This document shows positions 53,948 to 64,000 of a DNA stretch of 64,000 nt, piece after piece (the stretch's first letter is position 1; each line of letters opens with the position of its first letter). Where the stretch lies: positions 7,130,001-7,194,000 of the forward strand of contig OZ176056.1 of assembly GCA_964247055.1 (NCBI GenBank), given 5' to 3'. Position numbers and translations under genes: made by a program. The notes under the pieces are model-generated. The model saw nothing but the letters and a program-made list of their open reading frames with translations. It was not told where the DNA came from and did no database searches. The stretch comes from Paragordius varius (lineage: Eukaryota > Nematomorpha).

Positions 53948-55682
53948 ATATCTTGACAGCCCCCATTATATAACATTTACTTTTATTAGTAATATAATAT
54001 AAATAATTTTGAAAACCTAGGAAACCATAACCAGAACGTATAAAAATAATTTTCTTTTAGTTAAAATATTATTTCTTTTGATTTTTGTGCCAAACGTTGT
54101 GTAATTTTTTTGCTTATTGCTTAAAACCTTTTTAAAACTTATCTACAAGGTTAGATTGTAGGTAAGATATACATTTATTTTTTTTATTCATTTTTAGCAA
54201 GATTTAAAACGTTTTGTCTAAATACAGCTAAAGTGTTTTTAATGAGCCAAATAGATGAGTTTAAAATTATTATGTTTTGTCAATCGCCGATATACAAAGG
54301 CGATTTAAGGGCATGGCAGCCGGGTTATGGCCTAAAAACAAATGTAGATTTTCCTAACTTCTTCTGCTTGTAAACTAGGCCTTCTGAATAATGATTGGTA
54401 TAAGTTTTGGAAAAAAAATCCCAATGCACTTAAGCTTGTTTCCCAAACTTTGTGGTAATATCCAATAATTATTATGACTTATATTACTATAATATCCAAA
54501 CTATAAATGAAAATATAATCTTTGCTCCTGATTTTATATTAATAAATATATAGCAGAAGGCCGCTTAACTACAAAAAATATTACCAATTTGCCGCGAGCA
54601 CGCAAAAAAATTTTCCTGCCTGTCTCTTAGTTCAGTTTTTATTGTTTTATCATTATAGAAATTTTTATTTTGATTTTTTACCAAATAACTCTAATTTTTT
54701 CAAAAGTATGGGGATTATTTAAATATATTATATATAATTTTTATTTTAATCAATGATACCTGCGACATCATTATCTCTCACTATATCCAACAATAATATT
54801 GTTAAAATAAAGGAAAAAAACATTTGTGTGATTGATTAAATGAAAAAAAAGTAAAATTAAAGTTAAGGATTTATCCCAAATATATAGTGTAACTATCCCT
54901 CCTTCCGTACTTTAACTAGATATTTGTTGATGCCAACAAAACATGGGGTCAAAAATGTAAAAACGTTTCGTTGTACTTTACAACCCCATTCTAATTTAAC
55001 ATTTTATGATTTAATAAAAAAATACGATGTTAACCAAAACGTATTTGTTTGTTTGGGGTCAAACTAAACTATTTCAGTGTATAAGTAAAAGTACTAAAAC
55101 CTCGATATAACTTGGAAAATATATAACCGAAATAATAAAGACAACATATATTTTATTATATACATTCATTGTTATTATCAGGGTGAGCCCCGTTATATAT
55201 CAATGGAATTTTTTCGATTATTGCTATTAAAACGGGTAAATGTACCTGATTTATAAGTTACTTATGTTATCAACTTAAACATTTATAGTAAACACTCTTT
55301 ATTATAATCTAAATCTTGTTTTCCTATTTCTACTTTTGATATATAAACTAAAAAACCGTATACGAGTTCAAATTTAACCGAATAAAAATACTTTATTAAA
55401 ATATGGCTCATTCATTTTAGCGGTGTCTATATCAAATTTCAGCCAGCCGAAACCGGAAATAATTATCATACTTTTCCTGTGACCTTGTCAAACGCAAGAT
55501 CTACTCGCGTTAAATATATCATGTATATCTAAAATACCCTTATATAATACAAATCCAATTTCGAACAATTATAAATCCTCCTTAAAATTTCAAACTCTTT
55601 TAGAAAAGATGTCTCTAAAATATTAAATATTTATCTAATAAAATTTCGTTTAAAATTAAAATAATAAAGAAAAAGGCTATAC
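53948..55682. other. No supported gene
   Basis: AT-rich. Short GC-richer patches near 54290-54390 and 54560-54620 may be old MITE ends but could not be paired. No exon is defended. Confidence 0.4.
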
Positions 55683-56929
55683 CAGGGGTGTCCAGCAGGT
55701 GGTTCCGGAGCCACCTGTGGCTCTTTGATTATTTTGAATGGCTTTAAAAAAAATTGCAAATGGTTTAATTTTTAAGTGGCGATGTAAAATTTTTGAATTT
55801 TTTTTAAAACTAAAATTTTAAATTGATTAGTATAAACTTTTATTATAATATTTTTCATTTATTACAATCATCATTTATTTCCTTAACAATCTGAAAATCT
55901 TTAGAATAATTGCTCGTAACCTTTTTAAGATAATTAACTATTGAAAGAGTCATTTTTGAAAACCATATTCTCATTCTTAATATGGCAAAGATATTTAGTA
56001 AAAGATAAATATAAACAGTAATGATTTTTGAATGGCATTTAAGGTTCAGATATAATTATGTTCTGCAATTATGATATTATATTCTTCAATTGATTAATTT
56101 TCCCTTTAATATTTAAAGAAAATAAATATGACAACCTTTTCATTCGTCGAGTCCCCTCAATTACTTTGCCATAGAAATATATTAATTCTATTTATTAAAT
56201 AAAATTTTGTGTTACCATTGTTTGAAAATAATGTCCCCAACTCGATATAAATGTTCTATAGATCTTAAAATTGTTTCTGCTTTCAAGCAGAATATCGTGG
56301 CCTTATGGTATAGTAGGTAGGGCGCCGGACTCTAACTCTGGCCAGAGTTCGAACCCCGAAACTACGCATTTTTTCCATCATCACTGTCAGCCCTGGGCAG
56401 GCGAGTGTTAAAAAAGCCTTCACAAGTCCGAATACAATTTAAGACCTTACCCTTTAATAAAAAAGGAAAAAAAAAGAGACTCTAAACTGGATATTTATTT
56501 AACCACATATGCACTTGTAAAAGGAATATGTTTAAATCTAGATGAAACAAGCAGTGCATTGTTAATATTGATTTTTATTAAGACTTCGGATTTTATTTTA
56601 ATACAATTATAATTCCTCTGTAGCCCATACATATATATATTTTAAATATTACATGCTAAACGCATTTATCCTATATTTCTTTCATCAATGGCTGGTATAT
56701 TTAAAAAATTAAATTTAATTTGTCCCTGCAATGCATTAAATTTATGCTTTAAACATATTAGTACAATTTAAAACAAAATTTAGCAATATAATAATATTTT
56801 TACTAGTTATTTGTTATTTACATAAAAATTAACACTTTTATATATGTTTATATGATAACTTTATTTAGTAATCTCTTAATGTAGATTAATTCAAATTGTA
56901 ACTCTTGCCACTTGTGTTCGACACCCCTA
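55683..56929. mobile_element. hAT-like non-autonomous element with a SINE inside
   Basis: The left end CAGGGGTGTCCAGCAGGTGG, with the palindromic GGAGCCACCTGTGGCTC block. The right end reversed is TAGGGGTGTCGAACACAAGT. No transposase was recognised. The tRNA-derived SINE at 56295-56480 lies inside. Confidence 0.6.
56295..56480 (+). mobile_element. tRNA-derived SINE
   Basis: The head resembles a tRNA: an A box in TATGGTATAGTAGGTAGG, an anticodon arm CCGGA-CTCTAAC-TCTGG and a B box GAGTTCGAACC, closed by CGTGG with CTACG. An unrelated body follows (TCACTGTCAGCCCTGGGCAG to ACCTTACCC), ending in an A-rich tail. The loop would place CTA at the anticodon; a Gln (CTG) parent is plausible but unproven. 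A tail and body fragment in the other orientation is at 61420-61487. Confidence 0.75.
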
Positions 56930-56989
56930 AACTATGCCATGAAAAAATATTTCAATGAGATATATTCGCCCGAAAACACAATTTATTTT

Positions 56990-57062
56990 TAGAGTAAAGT
57001 TGAAATGTTGAAGGGTGATTTTGATTAGTTAAGGATAAATTCGTATGTAAATGGTTTTATAA
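56990..57062 (+). repeat. Right arm fragment of the TATACCATTT foldback family
   Basis: GTTGAAATGTTGAAGGGTGA and AGTTAAGGATAAATTCG, then TGTAAATGGTTTTATAA, resemble the right arms at 28412 and 52640. The left arm is not seen. Confidence 0.45.
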
Positions 57063-57219
57063 CATTAGATTATTTGATAAAATTTAATTTATTCAAAGAA
57101 CTTTTTCATCCCTAAGTCAAAAAATTGCAAATTGTCAAAGAGGTAAAAAACAGAAATTGTAAAATAGTCCGAATTAAACTATATGTATCCGTACATAAAA
57201 TGATGTAGTTTATATTTAA

Positions 57220-57698
57220 CACTTGGATAAAACACGTTCATTTCAGTCATTCGATTTAAATTGGGGGAGTTGGATACCGGAGGCCTGTTTAAAATTAAAT
57301 AATTCAAAAAGTATGAAACCATGGCAAACATTAGCACATTTATAACAATAAACCGAAATATATAAAAAGGTTATTTAAAAATACTTATTATTTTAATGTA
57401 AAATTTAAAGGTATAAATTTAGACATTTGTGCATTAGCTAAATTTAAAAATAATACAAAGTAAATCACTTTTTCTGTTTCTATCAATGTTGGATGTGATT
57501 AAAATAAAAAATTAGCTTTGATTATAGCTTTTAAAATAAGTAAGTTTGATATGGAACTTTTTTTTATCAAAACTAAATTTTAGGATATTGATTCTTTATA
57601 TAATTAGCATAAAGTTAAATTGGGACCGCAGTGGTTTTTTAAAAATTTTAACTAAATAAAATCTGGGGTATTTAAATAGCCCAATTTGAATCGAAGTG
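57220..57698. mobile_element. piggyBac-like MITE, copy 3
   Basis: TTAA at both edges (57216-57219 and 57699-57702). The ends are CACTTGGATAAAACACG and TTTGAATCGAAGTG. The interior is colinear with the other copies. Confidence 0.85.
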
Positions 57699-57739
57699 TT
57701 AAAGAAGGCAACATGGTTAAATTGGAAGATAATGTAGAT

Positions 57740-58945
57740 CAGTGGTACTCAAACCGCGGCCCTAAGAGTGCTTTAAAATTGCCGTATGACCATATTGATA
57801 CTATCATTTTTTTAGTGATGAATTAATATACACATAAAGGAATTGCTCATTTTAATATTAATTGATTTTCTTTTGATTTAATTTAGGTAATTTCATTTTT
57901 TACCCAATTTAGAATATAGAAAAATTTCTCTACATTAAAATGATTTCAAAATTTTAACACACGTTGTTTCTGTTTCTGATTTCTATTTTCCTTTATAATT
58001 TGGAAATTTTGTTGCATTCCTTTTTTGTTTTTGGGCAAGCTTTCCCAAACTTCCATATATATATTCTTTTCATTGCTATCCTGCATCATTTCTTATACTC
58101 ACTCCCATATATTCAAATCAACATCATTAAATTTCGACCTGTTTTTTTATTGCATTTAAATTACATTCCTATTTTTTTTAAAAAAATACATAATTTTTAA
58201 ACATAAATTTAAAAGATGACTAATGCTAAAAAACGTAAATTATCCGATGAATCGCTCCTTTAACACTTGGATACAACACATTCATTTTAGTCCTTCGATT
58301 CAAATTGGGGTAGTTAAATACCCCAGGCCTGTTTATAATTAAATTTTTCATAAAATACGGAAGGAATCGAAACCATGGCAAAATTTTGCACTCATATAAC
58401 ATTAATAAACCGAAATATATAAAAGATTTTATCCAAAAATACTTAAAATTGCTGTTTAAGCTAAAACCGAAAGGTAAAAATTTAGTCAACGTAACATGTG
58501 TGCAATAATAAAATTGAAAAATAATACAAAAAACCGCTTTTTCGATTTTTATCAATGTTAGATGTAATTTAAATCAAAAATTGATTTTACCCTTAAAATT
58601 AAATAAAGACGATATTTTGCAAAATTTTTGTAAAATAAAAATGGCGGCCAAGTAGTTTGACATGGAGATTTTTTTCTTAACAAAATTTTATTTAGATATT
58701 TTGGCATATTTATATAAATTTTAATAGGATAGAAACATAAATTTAAATTGGGACCGTTTCCTTCAGTAGTTTTTTACAAATCCTAACTCAAATTTAGTCT
58801 GGGGTATTTAGATATCCTAATTTGAATCGAAGAGTTAAAAAAGGGAAGAAAAATTCTTTTCGTGTAAAAATGTTGTTATCTGATATGTAACGACAACATA
58901 ATAAAAAAAATTTTCACAAAAAAGTGAATTAAATTTATTAATAAG
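57740..58945 (+). mobile_element. hAT transposon, ZBED-like family, copy E, truncated and carrying a piggyBac-like MITE
   Basis: It starts CAGTGGTACTCAAACCGCGG. The 5' leader and the beginning of the transposase (AATGCTAAAAAACGTAAATT) are colinear with copies A and C until the MITE enters at 58264. The coding trace resumes at 58839 (GGGAAGAAAAATTC, ATGTTGTTATCTG) and stops near 58945, where the gag fossil region begins. The 3' two-thirds are absent. Confidence 0.75.
58264..58834. mobile_element. piggyBac-like MITE, copy 4
   Basis: Inserted at TTAA (58260-58263 and 58835-58838) in hAT copy E. The ends are CACTTGGATACAACACATTC and GAATCGAAGAG. On the - strand a 109-codon open frame (58226-58555) parallels the one in copy 1. 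Confidence 0.85.
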
Positions 58946-58969
58946 TGAATTTTCCTCAAATGTATTAAT

Positions 58970-60116
58970 ATTAAAATTTACAACAATTTATCAACTGTTT
59001 TATGGCATTCGGGAATTCTTGTAGCCAATCCCAACCAAAAATTGCTGGGGCCTTCTTGCCGCTTACAACCATACACGCCAGAGATTTTGTTTCACCATCG
59101 CATTGTACCGTAACCATACAACTACCCTTGGAATTGATTCTTTGACCACCATAGCTATACAAATCTGGGCCTGTTTGTTGCAACTCGGGCTTCCCAATTT
59201 TTTCCCACGCTTGACAATCGATTATAGATACGCTAGAACCTGTGTCTATAATCATGTGTATTGGTTTGCCATTTATTATTATTGCTATCTTGGGGGTGGC
59301 TACAGATTCAACATGCTGAACGTTGCTAATCCTCTTCTTCTTACAGCACGGTTGGAAGTGATTCCTGCCTTGGCACTTATAACATTGTTTGCCCCAAGCT
59401 GGGCATCTGCCGGGTGCATGACCTAACCCGCAGAATCGACACATGTTTTGGTATTTCCGAACTGTATTCTGCAATATCTGGCCATCTATTGTTGTTAGTT
59501 GATGTGCTTTTTCATAGTTGAGAGCAATGTCTACCACTTGTTTGAGCGTTACAGCTTCGTTTCCCCACATTGCATCGGGGAATCTAGTGAATAGATCTAG
59601 TTCTAATTTTTGCACTCCCAGGCCTGGAATGAACACGTCGCGCATTTTTTCATCGATGTCGAGCTGTTGAATTTTGCGGCTTCGGTTTTGACTCGTAACA
59701 GAAATTTCGTAAATGTTTCATTTTCTTTCCGACGGAGTTTTACGAAATTGAATCTGGAATATGTTTGTCCTATTAGATTCGTAGATTTTCCTGCCGGTTT
59801 CAATGATGTCCGGCCAGGAGGTATTAACCAGTGAATTTGGGAACAGGAATCGTTCGAATTTCTTTGTGACCGATATTCCTGCGTAGGCGAGGAATAACGT
59901 CTTGCAATCGTTATCGTTTGTCGTCATGTTTTTTGCAGCTACCATTCTCTGAATGTACGAAACGTATCGGTCAAAATTTTCCTTTTCATCAAAACTTTCC
60001 AGAAAAATTTTTGCCAGGTTCATTACCGCGTCAATAATGGAAGTTAAGCTATATAACCCAGAATAGTAGAAGTAACGATGTATTAAACAGAAATTTATTA
60101 AAAAACAGAAATCCAA
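58970..60116 (-). mobile_element. Ty3/gypsy-type LTR retrotransposon fossil: gag and protease region
   Basis: The - strand shows, in order, a capsid-like gag region (IFLESFDEKENFDRYVSYI near the start), a region rich in the family's usual KLELDLF / ALNYEKAHQL motifs, two CCHC-type zinc knuckles (CRFCGLGHAPGRC, CYKCQGRNHFQPCC) and an aspartic protease with IDTGSSVSIID. This order fits a K02A2.6-like Ty3/gypsy gag-pro. No reverse transcriptase, integrase or LTR is seen in the window. The copy is broken in at least one or two places and is only part of an element. Fairly long readable segments suggest moderate rather than great age. It lies next to truncated hAT copy E. Confidence 0.8.
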
Positions 60117-60269
60117 AACATGTGTGTGTGATATTATAATACAGCAATTATATACTAGCTATTTTGCTTGAAGCTACAATTAACATTAACTAGGTGTATC
60201 ACAAAGAGTTATAGTTGTTTACAATTATATAAGTGCGTTTGTGTCTACGACAGTAGGATCTAACTTAAC

Positions 60270-61205
60270 AATACTAAATAATCGTTATATGATGGCGTAT
60301 TTTTAGGGCATAAAGGCATCAAATTAACGGCTAATAAAAAAGGGCCTTACCTTAATTTTTAACTAGTTACGGGTAATATTTCGAAATTTAAATGAGCTCA
60401 TATGGCATAAGTTTTTTTTAAAATAGTTCCAAAAACGTAATTTCTATATGGTAACGTTTTTGGCGGGTAGCTCTCTACCCAGAGGTTGATAAAAAAGCGC
60501 TTAATTAAAAATTTTGCCTTTTTACGAAGAATACCTGGAATTATCATAGATTCCATATGCTCTCATTAGTTCTCGGGAAAATTGCCTCAAAATTAAAAAA
60601 TTATTCTATGGTGGCGCATTTTTCTGGGCGTGAATGGCCTAATTAGCTATTTAAAAAACCGCACGATCTAAATTTTTGCCTTACGGGTAATATTTTAAGC
60701 AGTTATTTTCATATGGTGTGAGAGGTATTTTGAAATTTAGCCCCAAGAGCACGCTATTTCGATATGACGGCTCAGTTTTTAGCAGGTATCTACTTACCCA
60801 CCAGCTATCATCAAAGAAACGCTTGCCTAAAAATTTTTACCTTTTAACAGGGAACACCTGGAATCCTTATAAAATTTTTACTGTCTCATACTTGCGGCGG
60901 AAAATAGATTCAAAAAATTAATTTTCGGCGACGCAATTGAAAATAAGTAAACAAAAATCTTATTTGAAATTGAATAGTCCAACACGTTCTCCGGAAAATT
61001 GTCTCAAGACACGATTTTTGTAAGCTTGTGTTTTCAAAAAACTCGTTTTTTACACGGGGTGGGCCTGAACTGGATGCCTAATTCAAAAAAGGGCGAAGCT
61101 ATAGTCGGGGCATTCAATAATGATTATATTTTTTGACCTTTGGATTTAAATGAGTCAACCGGTTTTTCGAAAACAGATCACACCACCACTTTCCATTTTT
61201 ATAAA
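60270..61205 (-). mobile_element. Helitron fragment, inverted, internally repetitive
   Basis: On the - strand the 5' side is ATTTATAAAAATGGAAAGTG near 61205, followed by the body (GTGTAAAAAACGAG, TCTCAAGAC, GATAGCTGGTGG). Partly duplicated blocks at 60460-60700 resemble 24290-24600. The 3' hairpin and CTAG end are not found. Sequence at 60117-60269 shows nothing recognisable. Confidence 0.6.
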
Positions 61206-61419
61206 TGTATAAATTATATCGAAAGATTTATTACTCTTATATCGATCCGAATTTTGAGCTCAATTATTAGTTCATATAACTCGTTTTATGCGAATTTTCA
61301 AACTTTGAATTATTGACCATAATATATATCATAAGTAAGGGTTAAATTAGAATTTAATACACCATTTATGTATTATAGAGATAAATATTGCAGCATAAAA
61401 TACTATATTTTATAAAACC

Positions 61420-61487
61420 TTTTTTATTTTATCTTTGGATGACGAAAGCTTTACACAGCGGGGCTAACAGTAATGATGGAAAAAATA
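61420..61487 (-). mobile_element. SINE body fragment
   Basis: On the - strand ATTTTTTCCATCATTACTGT and TAGCCCCGCTG match the body of the SINE at 56295, followed by AAAGCTTTCGTC and an A/T tail. The tRNA head is missing (5' truncation). Confidence 0.5.
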
Positions 61488-61499
61488 TATGATATATAG

Positions 61500-63560
61500 C
61501 AGGGGAGGTCAAACGGTCGACCGTGAGATTTATAATTTATTCTATTAATTTATTTATTTTGTGTTTGAAAAATTACTTGCTAACAAAATTTTTTTAACAG
61601 GTTAATGATTATAATATTAAACTGTGCGCAAAAAAGGGAGGTAAAAAAATAAACGAACATGAGTTTTTTCTAGAATAATAAAAAATATCTTGGAAAATTA
61701 AACCCCAAAAATTTAGTGACAAAAATGCGCCTTAATCTTCCATTTTTTCTTGATGAGCAAACACGATACACTTTTATTTATAAAACCTAATATATTCTTA
61801 GGAAAAATACAATTTATTTTAAAGTATCAATACGTTTTTTAATTCCACAAAAATAGAAATTCTAAATTTTATGACATTGTCGAAATATGTTATAAAAATC
61901 TATTTGTAGAAAATTCCATATTGTTATTATTATTTAAGTTTATGACTTATATTAAACATACCAAAGAGTTGGTAATAAAAGCTATGTATCTTTTTAAGTC
62001 CCTTAAAAAAATTGTTTTGGAATATTTTTGTTATTTTTATTTTCCTCACATGCTTCTCATTGTTTCATAACAACATAAAGCCGCAATTTTCAAACGCTTA
62101 TACAGAAAAAACCAGCAAAACTCCAAAATTATGAAATTCCCATTACATTACGTTTTAAAAATGTTTATATACTATTAAATTTTATTTATAAAATTTTGTA
62201 AATACCTAATTATAGATATTTTGATATAAAAAACGCTTAAAATTCTATTGAATAAAAATCAACTCCATTTATCAGTTTTTCAATATATATAATCGTAATA
62301 ATTGTTTTGGACTTTTGTATTTACAATTTTAATAAAGTTTCTGGTGGATTATTTAAAAATGTCCGAATAATTTTGGTTCAGGATAATCTATTTTGTAACT
62401 AAAATTATTTGAAGTAAATATACGTGAAACTCAATCTACCATTGATATTATTCTTTACAAATAGAATTTTACTTGATAAGCTAAATATAGTGTATAGCAG
62501 GTACCTATTTGTAGAAAATAAAGCAATTTATATTTCTGATGCTGCCTTCTACATATCAAAAGGTCTTTAATTAAAATTGTTATGTGATTAAATAATATAT
62601 AAACATTTATCCAAAGTAATATAATGGGAATTTAATTATTTTGGAGTTTTGCTGGTATTTTCTGTATCCGCATTTGAAAATTGCCACTTTACGTTGTTAT
62701 GAAACAATGAGAAGCATGTGAGGAAAATAAAATAAAAATAACGAAAATATTCCGAAAAATACAAATTTTTTGAGAGACCAAAAAGATACATAGCCTTTAT
62801 TAGACATACCACTTTGGTATGTTTACTATAAGTCGTAAACTTAATAAATAATAACAACATGGAATTTTGCAAATAATTTTTTTTAAACATATTTTGACAA
62901 TGTCATAAAATTTACAAATTTCTATTTTTTGTGGAATTAAAAAATTATTATTATTTAAAAATAATTTTATGTATTTTCTTAAGAATATATTAGGTATGTA
63001 ATATATAAAAGTTATCGTGTTTGCTCAATAAATATGGACAATATATTTCTACTCAAGAAAAAATGGAAAATTTCTATTTTGGGGTGCATTTTTGCCCTTA
63101 AATTTTTGGGGTCTCATTTTCCAAGGGATTTCTTATTATTCTAGATAAAACTCATGTTCGTTTATTTTTTTGTGCAAGCTATGTTAATATGTATTTAATC
63201 ATATGTATTTAATTCAAACAATTGACAGATTTCCTTAGAAATAGTTTAAATTAAACATAAAAAAACAGTAGCAGGTATCCTTTAAACTTATATTTTTATG
63301 AATAGTAATTCAACCCAGAAAAATGCTAAAATATATCGTTATAAATGAATGAGAAGATTATTTTTTTATAATTAATGATGATAAATATAATTGTTTGATA
63401 TTTTATTTTGGCTTTGCCAAAAAAGCAATTGTTAAAACCACAAATAAACTATTGAAAGAGCAGCTAAATGCTCAGAAACACTGCATTCTGAATATAGCAA
63501 AAATCAAATTGAAACACAAAAAAGCTTAATCCCATCTATAATTACAATTAATATCATCGA
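61500..63560 (+). mobile_element. Decayed hAT (GTF2IRD2-like family) 5' part
   Basis: The left terminus CAGGGGAGGTCAAACGGTCG with a GGTCGACC palindrome. After the foldback insertion, 63316-63500 aligns with the BED-finger region of the hAT at 48659 (YRYK..., LALPKK). Stops fill the frame. The 3' end lies beyond the window or is lost. Confidence 0.5.
61624..63176. mobile_element. Large foldback element (arms about 530-550 bp)
   Basis: The left arm 61624-62155 and the right arm 62625-63176 are inverted copies. Markers on both: AAATAAACGAACATGAGTTT, TATGACATTGTC, CCTCACATGCTTCTCATTGT and CCAGCAAAACTCCAAAAT. The outer ends are TGTGCGCAAAAAA and, reversed, CTTGCACAAAAAAATAAACG. A 470-bp AT-rich spacer lies between. 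Open frames inside (for example 62636-62890) are not supported as genes. It is inserted in the hAT relic. Confidence 0.8.
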
Positions 63561-64000
63561 CATTTTTAAAAGCAAGATTTCAGATTACGTCAAATGAGAA
63601 AAATGTTTTATATCATTGTTTTTTAATTGATTTGCAATGTGCATTCTAGATATGGCATCAAAAGCAAGAAGATGCGATATTAGTCCTTAAATTTGTGGAT
63701 ATGAATAATTTTTTTCTCTAAATTAGATATATTTGTAGTAAAAATCATCTAAATTTTTCTAGAAATGCACGTCTTAACCATCTTACATCTTTATATTAAC
63801 TAATTCACTATGTCTATATTAATTCCTTTTTAAGCTCCGGCGCGACAGTTTTTTCGATTTGATGGAATTTACACTCTTGATACCCATTATTTAAAACATG
63901 GTATACAGTCATAAAATCCGGTTTAGAAAGATCTTTGCCAAAAGCTATAAATCCTATTCAGTAATGATCTAAAATTCATCGCAAGATACAGTTAGTTAAT
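63561..64000. other. No recognisable feature
   Basis: AT-rich. May be the continuation of the decayed hAT but no transposase motif can be read. Confidence 0.4.

Noticed and set aside
54280-54620. Possible hAT MITE ends (GGCATGGCAGCCGG and GCCGCGAGCACGC)
   Set aside because: The two blocks could not be paired as inverted repeats and no target duplication was found.
56297-56368. Functional tRNA gene
   Set aside because: A and B boxes are present, but the acceptor and T stems are imperfect and a non-tRNA body with an A-rich tail follows. A body fragment recurs elsewhere, so it is a SINE.

Overview
This is a very AT-rich (roughly three-quarters A+T), intron-bearing invertebrate-type nuclear DNA segment. 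It is overwhelmingly transposable-element sediment with a thin scatter of short host exons. Dense MITEs, ZBED/GTF2IRD2-like hAT transposons, mariner fossils, Helitrons, RTE-like LINE fragments, a gag-protease fossil and hammerhead-ribozyme repeats fit a compact-exon invertebrate metazoan. Cnidarians (including myxozoans), some helminths and some arthropods all remain possible, and the sequence does not decide between them.

Host genes. At the left edge (64-629, + strand) are the last two exons of an unrecognised gene. At 13.0-15.2 kb (- strand) is a well-supported gene for a secreted, heavily N-glycosylated protein: a signal-peptide exon followed by three phase-1 exons whose reading phases agree at every junction. 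Its promoter side carries a roughly 205-bp tandem duplication. Weaker - strand exons at 29.5/32.4 kb and 43.9-48.2 kb encode Thr/Ser/Pro-rich, mucin-like stretches and may belong to similar surface or secreted proteins. An isolated 155-codon ORF lies at 51.85-52.32 kb.

Mobile DNA, left to right: Tc1/mariner-type MITEs (0.8, 12.5, 16.7, 51.6, 52.7 kb). A Helitron whose body carries a roughly 505-bp internal tandem repeat (4.27-6.41 kb). Elements whose terminal arms are 21-bp minisatellites that read as heptads (8.7, 9.3-9.8, 16.7-18.0 kb). A hAT nested in an older hAT-like element (18.07-21.44 kb). A second hAT (21.6-26.6 kb) carrying CACTA-like, Helitron and piggyBac-like insertions. A mariner fossil (30.5-31.5 kb). 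A third hAT (33.5-35.8 kb). A long-TIR Tc1/IS630-type transposon with another hAT inserted in its transposase gene behind a perfect 8-bp target duplication (35.8-40.1 kb). LINE and mariner fossils and a foldback element (41-43.4 kb). A near-complete second-family hAT (48.66-51.38 kb). The right part holds a tRNA-derived SINE, more hAT/piggyBac nesting, a Ty3/gypsy-type gag-protease fossil (58.97-60.12 kb), a Helitron fragment and a large foldback element (61.6-63.2 kb).

The most notable item is at 53.08-53.91 kb: an 834-bp insertion bounded by a 14-bp direct repeat. It contains three hammerhead-ribozyme motifs, one with a complete core, in inverted plus 449-bp tandem arrangement. This is the architecture expected of a retrozyme or Penelope-associated ribozyme element. 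The ribozyme stem III is a palindrome (ACTAGT), which suggests cleavage as a double hammerhead.
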